Below are positions 7,740-15,015 of a DNA stretch of 64,000 bases, piece after piece; position 1 is the first letter of the stretch; each line of letters begins with the position of its first letter. The notes under the pieces are model-generated. The model did not search any database, was not told the origin of the DNA, and was given only the letters and a program-made list of their open reading frames with translations. Source of the DNA: CAZSDU01 sp963662525 (GTDB lineage: Bacteria; Bacteroidota; Bacteroidia; Bacteroidales; FEN-979); the NCBI GenBank assembly GCA_963662525.1, contig OY759717.1:1054001-1118000 (forward strand). The letters are read 5' to 3'. The position numbers and the translations under genes are program-made.

Positions 7740-7970
7740 TTATGAAATAGCAGGAAATAATTCATTCACCTTGATTCCGGTAATCTCGCTTATTCTCTCC
7801 TTTGCTGTTTTGGGAATATCGCTGGTATTTCCATTAACCCAATTATAAAAGGTTGCTGGGGAGATACCGCATTCAGAAATAATTTTATCTTTTAAATTAC
7901 CTCTTGGGCTATTATCATCAAGACTCTCATAATAGTCTTTAAGGGTCATTTTTTTTTGATTCTCAGTCAT
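7740..7970 (-). CDS. Cro-like helix-turn-helix regulator, 76 aa
   Basis: Small DNA-binding protein. The helix-turn-helix covers about residues 24-70 (LKDKIISECGISPATFYNWV, then a recognition-helix continuation and ITGIKVNELF). It is the first gene of the leftward operon and diverges from the repressor-like gene at 8092, the classic cI/cro layout of a temperate phage immunity region. It should bind operators in 7971-8091. The family is close to the small regulators of Bacteroidota prophages, by pattern only. Confidence 0.7.
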   Translation of the reverse strand: MTENQKKMTLKDYYESLDDNSPRGNLKDKIISECGISPATFYNWVNGNTSDIPKTAKERISEITGIKVNELFPAIS

Positions 7971-8091
7971 TGGATATAATATTTAGATAAAATGTATTAA
8001 TTTTAGACTACGAAGGTAAAGTGTTTTTCGTTTAAAAGTCAAGTATATTTCGTTTATATACGCAATTTATATAGTTTCTAAATATATTTAA
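7971..8091. promoter_or_regulatory. Divergent phage immunity promoter/operator region
   Basis: This AT-rich spacer between two divergent HTH genes contains TTTCGTTTA twice in the same orientation (8026-8034 and 8048-8056), 22 bp apart, or about two helical turns. They are good candidates for operator half-sites. On the minus strand TACCTTCG (8010-8017) resembles the Bacteroidota -7 box TAnnTTTG for the leftward operon. The right part is almost pure A/T (ATATACG, TATATAG). Confidence 0.55.
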
Positions 8092-8439
8092 ATGAATTTC
8101 AATAAGATACCAGAACTATTAAAAAAGAAAAACATTCAGCTTAAAGAATTTGTTCCAAAGCATACAAGTTTAGGGGTTGATGGATTTCGATATTCAATAC
8201 AGCATGGAACCCTGAAGGTCAAAGATCTTGAAACGATTTCAAAGGGATTGAACGTTCCTATCAGTTTTTGGTGGCAAGATGATTTTGAATTTGTTTTTGA
8301 AGAAGGAGAGCAGAAATATTATGGCAGATCTGTCAATCAAGAAATTGCCGATCTCAGGGATGATAAGGCAAGGCTTAAGCAGCGGGTTGATGAGTTGGAA
8401 GAAAGGTTAGGTATAAAGAAAGACGGCACCTCTGGATAG
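8092..8439 (+). CDS. XRE-family repressor-like protein with coiled-coil tail
   Basis: A 115-aa protein. Residues 1-60 form an XRE-like helix-turn-helix (IPELLKKKNIQLKEF, then DLETISKGLNVPISFWW), in which the second part matches the usual ETISKALNVP helix. Residues 80-108 are a heptad coiled coil (EIADLRDDKARLKQRVDELE) that probably drives dimerisation. It diverges from the Cro-like gene and is the best candidate for the lysogeny repressor. It lacks a LexA/S24 protease domain, so induction would not be by self-cleavage. It is followed by an inverted repeat ending in T (8557-8581). Confidence 0.7.
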   Translation: MNFNKIPELLKKKNIQLKEFVPKHTSLGVDGFRYSIQHGTLKVKDLETISKGLNVPISFWWQDDFEFVFEEGEQKYYGRSVNQEIADLRDDKARLKQRVDELEERLGIKKDGTSG

Positions 8440-8556
8440 TGAGACAGCTTCCCCCTTCCCCCATAGCGGAAACTTAACAAGTATCAATAATTCTTATACT
8501 TTTTATATTACAAATTGTTACATGTTTAATTAAAAATCTGAGACAAAAACTGAGAC

Positions 8557-8581
8557 AAAAAGGCCATTTATTGGCCTTTTT
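8557..8581. terminator. Bidirectional Rho-independent terminator
   Basis: AAAAAGGCCA (8557-8566) pairs perfectly with TGGCCTTTTT (8572-8581) around a TTTAT loop. The A- and T-runs make it active on either strand. It ends the repressor transcript. Just before it, CTGAGACAAAAA occurs twice in tandem (8538-8560). Confidence 0.75.
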
Positions 8582-8636
8582 AAAAGAATAATTAAAATAT
8601 AAACGACTGATTATCTGATTGGGTTCTATACCGGTA

Positions 8637-8655
8637 CAATCCTGTCCCCGCTACT
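8637..8655 (+). other. tRNA 3'-end remnant, candidate attachment-site core
   Basis: CAAT followed by CCTGT (position 61-65 strand of a T-stem), CCCCGCT (acceptor 66-72), A73 and CT. This is the final part of a tRNA whose 5' acceptor would read AGCGGGG. No matching 5' part lies upstream. A strong terminator follows at 8662-8697, as expected behind a tRNA gene. The prophage lies immediately to the left, so this is a candidate attR with the tRNA 3' end displaced. The isoacceptor cannot be told. Confidence 0.5.
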
Positions 8656-8661
8656 AAGTCG

Positions 8662-8697
8662 GAATCCTCATCATTTTTGATGGGGATTCTTTTTTTT
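8662..8697 (+). terminator. Rho-independent terminator behind the tRNA remnant
   Basis: GAATCCTCATCA (8662-8673) and TGATGGGGATTC (8678-8689) form a 12-bp stem with one G-T pair and a TTTT loop, followed by eight T. It acts on the + strand, although the overlapping recombinase remnant is on the minus strand. It therefore most likely belonged to the lost tRNA gene. Confidence 0.75.
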
Positions 8698-9082
8698 GCT
8701 TCCGCTGAAAGCCTTATGAATGCTCGCTTTGCTGAAAAAAGAGCATTGATTTTTGAAGTTAAGTATTGCCTTTTTTGAGTGTCCAGGGCTAAACCCCCTG
8801 GAAACACTAATTTCTGTATCCTTCGCTTGATGTCAAGATTGCCAGATAACCAGTATTTACTGACATTTTGCGAGAAATCAATCGCTCTTTCTACCTTGAT
8901 TGAAGAACAGGCATCCACAAGCCCATTGCATTCTACCTGAACTTAAATACTCCCTCACACAATAAATGGGGTCATTTTCTGCCCCCAAACCCCGTAAACG
9001 TCCCCTGTATTGCAGGGGTCAAACAAACGTACGTTATTTGATCATAAAAATCTCTAATTTAGCATTCTCAAGCCTGCATTTT

Positions 9083-10453
9083 ATGAAAAACTACTTTTAC
9101 TTTTTGCTTTTTTTTCCTGCTTTAGTTAGTGCTCAACAGCCGTGGTTAGACTATTCTCCCGTGGAATATGCTTGGAAATACGTCGGTGTTGAAGCTTTTT
9201 CTCAATGGCAGGCAGGTTACACAAGTATTGCATTGAACTCTTCTGATGAGCCTTACGTGGCTTTTAGGGATGGGCAAAATTCGGATAAAACTACAGTAAT
9301 GAAGTTTAATGGAACCAGCTGGGAGTTTGTAGGTGACGCAGGTTTTTCTGCGGGTGGTACTAATTGTACTAACCTAACAATTAGTCCATCAGGACAACCT
9401 TATGTAACGTATGCAGATGGGGGAAATTCTGGAAAAGCAACCGTAATGAAATTTGACGGAACAAATTGGATGAATGTTGGCGCAGCAGGTTTTTCAGCTG
9501 GAAGTGTGCAGTTTACAAACATTACCTTCAGCCCAACTGGTATACCTTATGTGGCATATGAGGATTGGGGGAATTCCCAAAAAGCTACCGTAATGAAGTT
9601 TGATGGAACGAATTGGGTAACTGTTGGTACAGCAGGTTTTTCAGCTGGAAGAGCTCAATTTACAAATATTGTATTTAATCCCCTTGATACCTTGCCTTAT
9701 ATTGTTTTTCAGGATAATGGAATCTCAGCAAAAGCGAGAGTAATGAAATTTAACGGAACCAACTGGGTGGATGTAGGTACAGCAGGTTTCACAACAGGTA
9801 TTGCTGGTTATACATGCTTAGCGTTTCCTTCTTCAGGTCAACCCTATGTTGCATTCGAGGATTGGGAAAACTCCCATAAAGCAAGCGTTATGAAGTTTGA
9901 TGGAACCAATTGGATTGGCGTTGGAAATGCCGGGTTCTCAGCAGGACAAGCATTATTTACAAACATTGCCTTCAGCCCATCTGGTCAACTTTTTGTGGCA
10001 TACGAGGATTATGCATATTATGAGAAAGCTACCGTTATGAAATTCGATGGTAATAACTGGTTAAATGTTGGAACTGCAGGTTTTTCGGCAAGTTGGGCTA
10101 ATTTTACAAGCCTTGCGATAAGTGTATCTGGTGTCCCATATGTTGCTTTTAGTGATAATGCGTATATTGGTAAAGCATCAGTTATGAAATACGATTCCGT
10201 ATATATGGGAATCAATGAACAAAGAGGTTTGCAGGTATCAATTTTACCTAATCCAACTGTAGATAAAATCACGATAAAAACCGAAGAGCAAGGATATTTC
10301 TCCATCCTTAACCTTGGCGGACAGCAATTTCTCGAACAAGAAATCACAACACCAACCACCACCATTGACGTCAGCACTCTGTCAAGTGGGTTATACATAG
10401 TCAAGATTGTCGGGGTAAAAGGCATACAAGTTGGGAAGTTCGTGAAGCAGTAA
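9083..10453 (+). CDS. Secreted T9SS protein with seven 49-residue repeats (probable beta-propeller)
   Basis: A 456-aa protein. The ATG at 9083 is chosen because it begins a typical signal peptide (MKNYFYFLLFFPALVSAQ); the frame is open further upstream but without a signal. Residues about 30-375 are seven repeats of about 49 residues with core W-x-x-VGTAGFSAG and VMKFDGTN, consistent with one closed seven-bladed beta-propeller. The last 75 residues are a T9SS type A sorting domain (VSILPNPTVDKITI, then DVSTLSSGLYIVKI). It should be exported through the outer membrane and attached to the surface or released. No catalytic residues are apparent, and binding or adhesion is likely. Confidence 0.85.
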   Translation: MKNYFYFLLFFPALVSAQQPWLDYSPVEYAWKYVGVEAFSQWQAGYTSIALNSSDEPYVAFRDGQNSDKTTVMKFNGTSWEFVGDAGFSAGGTNCTNLTISPSGQPYVTYADGGNSGKATVMKFDGTNWMNVGAAGFSAGSVQFTNITFSPTGIPYVAYEDWGNSQKATVMKFDGTNWVTVGTAGFSAGRAQFTNIVFNPLDTLPYIVFQDNGISAKARVMKFNGTNWVDVGTAGFTTGIAGYTCLAFPSSGQPYVAFEDWENSHKASVMKFDGTNWIGVGNAGFSAGQALFTNIAFSPSGQLFVAYEDYAYYEKATVMKFDGNNWLNVGTAGFSASWANFTSLAISVSGVPYVAFSDNAYIGKASVMKYDSVYMGINEQRGLQVSILPNPTVDKITIKTEEQGYFSILNLGGQQFLEQEITTPTTTIDVSTLSSGLYIVKIVGVKGIQVGKFVKQ

Positions 10454-10582
10454 ACGGAGTAAGGAACAGAGAAAGGAAGTTCGTTAAAAACCTATCACGG
10501 AGTAAGGATGATGAAGAAATGGCGTCAGCGCAAACGCCTGTTTTATAACACAGTATGGGGGCGGGAAAAATAATCCCTTTCA

Positions 10583-10623
<41 letters not shown>

Positions 10624-10997
10624 CTGGCTCAGACACTCGAAGACAAGCATAAAATCTACAGTATTCATAAGCCGGAGGTGTTATGCATTGCCAAATGCAA
10701 GGAGCACAAGCCCTACGAGTTTGGGAACAAGAGCTCGTTTGCCTACACCCGCAGCAGTGGGATCAGGTCAGGCAGTTCTCCGATGGAAAAATAAAAAAAC
10801 CATTGTTGACAGGGGATACAAAGGGCAATCCCATATCGGAATCACAGAGGTCATCATGCCAGCTCCCCGTAAAAAAAGAGAGCTACTACAAACGAAAACA
10901 ACGAGAGGAACGATGCCGGTCACGGGCAGGAATCGAAGGACTGATCTCACATCTGAAACACGATCACAGGATGAAACGGGATGAATTTTGGTTTTGA
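10624..10997 (+). pseudogene. Broken IS5-like transposase
   Basis: Three pieces of one transposase lie in different frames. IYSIHKPEVLCIAKCKEHKP and YEFGNK (about 10650-10730) match the conserved region before the catalytic centre. KKTIVDRGYKGQ (about 10793-10828) is the second-domain motif with the DRGYxG signature. SRAGIEGLISHLKHDHRMKR (about 10938-10985) is the conserved C-terminal glutamate region (RxxIExxIxHLKxDHRM). At least two frameshifts and missing ends make it inactive. The 5' end abuts the tRNA fragment directly. No terminal inverted repeats could be fixed. Confidence 0.7.
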
Positions 10998-11162
10998 GAA
11001 TAAAATCAAGTCCATCCCCCTTTATGGGGCTTTTTGCATTGTTTTTTAATCCCGGCTGATGAAAGGCGGGGTGCTGATCTTCCAAATAGGTTTGAAGCTA
11101 TAAAGGATAACAGATTTCACTCCCCAAAAACACATGATATCACAATGTTTCAGGCAAAGTTT

Positions 11163-11840
11163 TTATGGAGTGTTGATATAAAACAACAGACCGTCTTTCG
11201 ATTCAAAACCAATCACTCCATCAGTAATTGAATAGTATGCTTTTTGAATTCCAAATTTCGGTATCGTATCGTTTACTAATTCATAAACATCAGTAAATAT
11301 GGTTGGTCCTATTTGTTTAACGGGATAAAAATAAAGTAACTGGGTGGGATTACTTTTTAGAATCGTATCTTCTTCAAAATAATAATTAAAAATACCTATA
11401 CCGTTTTCAAAGTTTGCATGAATCTGTAATGAAATCTCTTTAGCATCTGTTGGGTGAAGGAAACTATTTAGGAAAGAAAGTGAAATTGCAATGCCAGCAG
11501 ATGAATCAGAGCCTTCTAAAATTGTAAGATCACCGTCAGTTTCGTAATAATCGCCCATACAATCATCGTGATACAGTTTAGCATCTTCATAGCTGATTTC
11601 GTAATATTTTGATCGTCGCAATTCTCTTTTAGTACAGATATAAACAATTGAATCCTGATTTTCGCTTGTAAACAGCAACGTATCGCCTTCAACGTAGGGG
11701 TTAATCAAAAGTTCATCAGGGGAAAAGGCAAAATCAGCTACTTTATTCTGAACACATTTACTGCATCCTGAAAAGACGAAAAGAATCAATATCCAGAAAA
11801 AATAAATTCGACCATGACGCTTTAACTGAACCATTTTCAC
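11163..11840 (-). CDS. Lipoprotein of unknown function, 225 aa
   Basis: The N-terminus is a lipoprotein signal with the lipobox FSGC, giving lipidated Cys26. The mature part is acidic with alternating strands and no recognised domain. Such small lone lipoproteins are common in Bacteroidota and usually face the periplasm or cell surface. A -7 promoter box TATCTTTG lies upstream on its strand (11898-11905). It stands alone between the scar zone and the histidine kinase. Confidence 0.65.
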   Translation of the reverse strand: MKMVQLKRHGRIYFFWILILFVFSGCSKCVQNKVADFAFSPDELLINPYVEGDTLLFTSENQDSIVYICTKRELRRSKYYEISYEDAKLYHDDCMGDYYETDGDLTILEGSDSSAGIAISLSFLNSFLHPTDAKEISLQIHANFENGIGIFNYYFEEDTILKSNPTQLLYFYPVKQIGPTIFTDVYELVNDTIPKFGIQKAYYSITDGVIGFESKDGLLFYINTP

Positions 11841-11897
11841 AAATTCTAATTTTTAATAACTTTTTTGAGAATGGTTTGGTTCTGTGCTTTTATCATG

Positions 11898-11930
11898 CAA
11901 AGATATAATCCATTCTGAGAATCCGAAAAA
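11898..11930 (-). promoter_or_regulatory. Promoter of the 225-aa lipoprotein
   Basis: On the minus strand, TATCTTTG (11898-11905) matches the Bacteroidota -7 consensus TAnnTTTG. A TTTTTCGG block about 18 bases upstream sits in the -33 position. The spacer 11841-12318 between the lipoprotein and kinase genes otherwise holds only the direct repeats at 12186-12218. Confidence 0.6.
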
Positions 11931-12185
11931 TTAATTGAAGGTTAAAACAAACCATTAACAACTAAATAGAAACAAGCGATAAGATAGCATTGGCAGCTGG
12001 TGTTATAGATGAAAAGTAATGTGGGGGTTTTGAATCATTTCCTTTGAAGCTTCATTATAGTTACCATTCTTGTCATCATGGAGCTGAAAAAATAGAAGGG
12101 ACCCGGGAACTGTTTCTTTCTGGCCTTCCCAGAGTAACCACTGTAATATCATCCACTTGTATCATTGATATCGGCTAAAAAAGTG

Positions 12186-12218
12186 TGAATTATGTAAAAT
12201 TTTATCTGAATTATGTAA
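12186..12218 (+). promoter_or_regulatory. Direct repeats upstream of the histidine kinase, candidate operator
   Basis: TGAATTATGTAA occurs at 12186-12197 and 12207-12218, exactly 21 bp (two helical turns) apart, about 100 bases before the kinase start. The spacing suits a dimeric regulator binding one DNA face. Which regulator is unknown. Confidence 0.45.
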
Positions 12219-12318
12219 CAAATTTAGCGGAAACGAGATGCATCTTCGTTGTGTGGTTAAATGTTTCACGATTTCACAATAAACCGAATCTCCTTTGAAT
12301 TACTTTCATAAAGGAAAA

Positions 12319-14220
12319 ATGAATTTCAAAACCAGGATCAGGAAAAACCTCTTACTCTTAACATTTATTGTTCTGGCAGGAAGTGGATTTTTAAGCTATT
12401 CTATTTATAAAAGCTATCAAAAACTTTTCGACTCTGAAGAGTTGGTGGAACACGCAGAGCAAATTATTTATCAATCGAGCGACATACTTTCACTTGGCAA
12501 AGACCTTGAAGCTGCTTCACGGGGTTTCGTAATTTCCGGTGACAGTACATTTCTTGAGCCATTGTTAACCGCTCAAAAAACAATCTTTGCCAGGATAAAA
12601 AAGCTCAAGTTGCTTGTAGATGACAATCCGCAACAACAACAGCGTGTTGATTCGCTCAATTTTTACATCCACAAACGCATGGATTTTTCATTAAAAATGG
12701 TTGAGCTAAAAAGCAATCAGGAATCTGCATCAGCCATTGCTGCTATTTTTGCCAAACAGAGCAAAGAGTATGGTGATCGCATGCGCCAGATTACCAGTAA
12801 TTTTCAGGCTGAAGAAAATATTTTGCTTAAGGATCGAAAAAACATAAATGAACATAGCATAACAACATTCAACCGGATTTCAATTGTTATGATTTTCCTG
12901 TTGACAATCATTACTATTCTTTTAATAATTGCTACTGGTAATTATTTGCTTCAATTCAAACAGAAAGAAAAACGGGCAGAGGAATTAATTATAGCTAATG
13001 AAGTACTTCGTTTTCAAAACGAAGAGAAAGAGAAACGGGCAGAGGAATTGATTAAGGCCAAAGAAAAAGCAGTTGAGAGTGATAACCTAAAATCGGCATT
13101 TCTGAATAATTTGTCACATGAGATCCGCACTCCCATGAACCATATACTGGGTTTTGCCAGCCTGCTCAATGATCCGGGACTGACGGATGATACGCGTGAT
13201 GAGTATGTCGATCTGATCAATCAACAATCCCATCAGCTATTACATATTATTACAGATATTGTTGAAATTTCAAGAATTATGACGGGACAAGTTGAATTAA
13301 AATTCAGCACATTTAACTTCGTGAAAATCATGGATGAGTTATTTGCATCGTTTAAACCCAAAGCAGAAAGACGAAATCTCCAACTTAGAATAAGGAATAA
13401 GTTATCAGATACTGATGCCATGATTCGGGGAGATCTGGCAAAACTGAAGATTGTATTCGGTAATCTAATCGAAAATGCAATCAAATTTACAGATATAGGG
13501 AACATTGATATTGAATATTCCAGGTCTGGTGACAAGCTGATGATCGCGGTAAAAGATACCGGGATTGGAATAGAAGAACAAGAAAAAAAGGTAATTTTTG
13601 ATAATTTTCGTCAGATTGAAATTACCATGGCACGCAAATACGGAGGAATGGGACTGGGTTTATCTATTTCAAACGCATATATCAGGATGATGTCGGGGGT
13701 GATCAGGCTGGAATCAGAACCAGGCGAAGGTAGTACCTTTCTTGTCGAGTTACCCTATATGTCAGCCAATGGTAGTATCGAAAGCGACTTGAAGTTAGTT
13801 CAGGCTCCTGCTTTTTCCCAACTAAACTGGAAGAAAAAAACATTGCTTATTTCAGAAGATGAAGAAGCGAATAGTCAATATCTTCAAGCGTTGTTGAAAT
13901 CCACTGGTATCAATCTCCTTTTTGCGCCCAATGGCGAAAAAGCCGTTGAACAATGCAAAAACCATCCGGAAATCGACTTGGTTCTTATGGACATCAAAAT
14001 GCCCAAAATGGACGGACTGGAAGCAACGAAGATTATTAAATCCTTCCGGAAGAATTTACCAATTATTGCTGTTACCGCTTTTGCCATGCCAAAAGAGAGG
14101 GAATATATCCTTAGGTCCGGATGCGATGAATATCTGCCAAAGCCATTCTCAAGGGAAGATATTCTCACACTGATTCAGAAATTCATTGGCACTAAAGAGC
14201 CCAGTATAGGAAACAATTAG
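12319..14220 (+). CDS. Hybrid sensor histidine kinase (CHASE3-like, HisKA, HATPase, receiver)
   Basis: Inner-membrane signalling kinase of 633 aa. The ATG at 12319 is preferred to one eight codons upstream because AAAGG precedes it. TM1 spans about 11-30 and TM2 about 187-207. Between them is a helical domain with GFVISGD, the mark of CHASE3. A repeated KEKRAEELI linker leads to the phosphorylation site LSHEIRTP (His267), then N386 (N-box), DTGIGI (413-418) and GGMGLGLS (442-449). A C-terminal receiver has Asp558 in LMDIKMPKMDG. No DNA-binding output or response regulator gene is adjacent, so phosphate must pass to a partner elsewhere. Confidence 0.9.
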   Translation: MNFKTRIRKNLLLLTFIVLAGSGFLSYSIYKSYQKLFDSEELVEHAEQIIYQSSDILSLGKDLEAASRGFVISGDSTFLEPLLTAQKTIFARIKKLKLLVDDNPQQQQRVDSLNFYIHKRMDFSLKMVELKSNQESASAIAAIFAKQSKEYGDRMRQITSNFQAEENILLKDRKNINEHSITTFNRISIVMIFLLTIITILLIIATGNYLLQFKQKEKRAEELIIANEVLRFQNEEKEKRAEELIKAKEKAVESDNLKSAFLNNLSHEIRTPMNHILGFASLLNDPGLTDDTRDEYVDLINQQSHQLLHIITDIVEISRIMTGQVELKFSTFNFVKIMDELFASFKPKAERRNLQLRIRNKLSDTDAMIRGDLAKLKIVFGNLIENAIKFTDIGNIDIEYSRSGDKLMIAVKDTGIGIEEQEKKVIFDNFRQIEITMARKYGGMGLGLSISNAYIRMMSGVIRLESEPGEGSTFLVELPYMSANGSIESDLKLVQAPAFSQLNWKKKTLLISEDEEANSQYLQALLKSTGINLLFAPNGEKAVEQCKNHPEIDLVLMDIKMPKMDGLEATKIIKSFRKNLPIIAVTAFAMPKEREYILRSGCDEYLPKPFSREDILTLIQKFIGTKEPSIGNN

Positions 14221-14317
14221 TGTATGAATATAAGAAATTAGGAGTTTTGAGAATTATTGATAAAAAGCTCCTTGTAAATAGGATAATTAAAAGAAGAAGG
14301 GTCAGGATAAATACTGC

Positions 14318-14548
14318 CTATCCTTTTCTCAGGGCATACCTCAGCCTGATTTCCCTTTCACGGCTTTTATCGGAAATGAAGACGATGGTTCTGCCGTCAT
14401 CGAGAAGGACAGGATACTTGTCAATCACAGACCCTGATGACAGTTTTGATACCGGAATTGAATCCCGGTGATGATTTGATAAATCCATCCGGTTATCCAC
14501 CGCATCACCCCGTTTAAAATGTCGAACATTTTTCATTCGTCCAGGCAT
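14318..14548 (-). CDS. Small protein, tandem paralogue 1 (76 aa)
   Basis: Unrecognised family, clearly related to the next gene upstream (14645-14875). Both share IP-SKL-GS, PV-LD-G-T-FISD-SRE-E-R and RY-LR over about 45 residues, roughly half of them identical. This copy has a longer basic N-terminus (MPGRMKNVRHFKRGD). No signal or membrane segment is present, so it is probably cytoplasmic. The conserved strand-turn-strand-helix layout could be a small DNA- or protein-binding fold, but nothing proves it. Confidence 0.6.
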   Translation of the reverse strand: MPGRMKNVRHFKRGDAVDNRMDLSNHHRDSIPVSKLSSGSVIDKYPVLLDDGRTIVFISDKSREREIRLRYALRKG

Positions 14549-14644
14549 TATTTATTTAGATAAAAATACGGGTCATTTTGAGTTTCTGTCACCAGTTACA
14601 ATTCTATTTATCAACAAGAATCGGTGAAAACTATTTTTAAATTA

Positions 14645-14875
14645 TTATGTCTTGTGTTTTTTGTACAAGAAATTAAACCTGCTGTATTGTCGCAATTCGT
14701 ATCGTTCTCTTGTTTCAGCTTCCCTGCTTAAATCCGAAATGAATATGGTTGTTTTACCACCATCAAGGATAACAGGAAATAAACCTGTCAGTGATCCTGT
14801 TCTTAATTTTGAATCGGGAATTTTTAACCGGTTATGTTCCAGCATCATCCTGTATTCCAAGGTATCTTTTTTCAT
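14645..14875 (-). CDS. Small protein, tandem paralogue 2 (76 aa)
   Basis: The upstream member of the pair described at 14318-14548, separated from it by 96 bases. The core is IPDSKLRTGSLTGLFPVILD and GGKTTIFISDLSREAETRER. It has a basic, aromatic C-terminal extension (FNFLYKKHKT) that the other lacks. Conservation between the two copies at protein level indicates both are or were translated. The function is unknown. Confidence 0.6.
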   Translation of the reverse strand: MKKDTLEYRMMLEHNRLKIPDSKLRTGSLTGLFPVILDGGKTTIFISDLSREAETRERYELRQYSRFNFLYKKHKT

Positions 14876-15015
14876 CCGTTACATGTTTTATCACAAAAAA
14901 TAAGCACTTTGGTTTTTTTTCAAGGTACGGCTATTTTTCGTGATCTGGCATAATTAGTTTTATTAAAATTTACCAAACAGACTCATTGACCGGATGTGGA
15001 AATGGATTAAAGATA

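Larger units (their letters stand above)
8592..8935 (-). pseudogene. C-terminal remnant of a serine recombinase (integrase)
   Basis: An open segment of about 115 codons. It contains SGNLDIKRRIQKLVFPGG and QYLTSKINALF, the conserved C-terminal end of Bacteroidota large serine recombinases (xGDLExKRRLQxLVFPEG...RTxxVNxLF). The catalytic N-terminal domain is missing and an in-frame stop lies just upstream (near 8950), so it is inactive. Its last codons (DLVAGTGL) are the antisense reading of a tRNA 3' end at 8637-8653, as is seen when an integrase gene runs through its own tRNA attachment site. Beyond that point the sequence diverges (YRYRTQSD), so the rest of the tRNA is gone. Confidence 0.7.

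Noticed and set aside
8592..8700. A real extended C-terminus of the recombinase (tail after VAGTGL)
   Set aside because: The tail is the antisense of a tRNA 3' end, its terminator and phage DNA, so it is a read-through product, not a conserved protein part.
9002..9018. CCCCTG/CAGGGG hairpin as a terminator
   Set aside because: A six-base stem with a five-base loop and no T-run; too weak to call.
10454..10508. ACGGAGTAAGGA direct repeat (10454-10465 and 10497-10508)
   Set aside because: Two 12-base copies 43 bases apart behind the propeller gene, with no further context; it may be a chance or decayed insertion trace.
10768..11085. A 105-codon minus-strand frame
   Set aside because: It is antisense to the transposase remnant, whose pieces match conserved transposase motifs.
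11034..11231. A 65-codon + strand frame after the transposase remnant
   Set aside because: No start context or recognisable protein; the end overlaps the lipoprotein gene on the other strand.
14221..14317. A response regulator gene after the hybrid kinase
   Set aside because: The space is too short and the open frame at 14220-14471 lies antisense to the small paralogue at 14318-14548.
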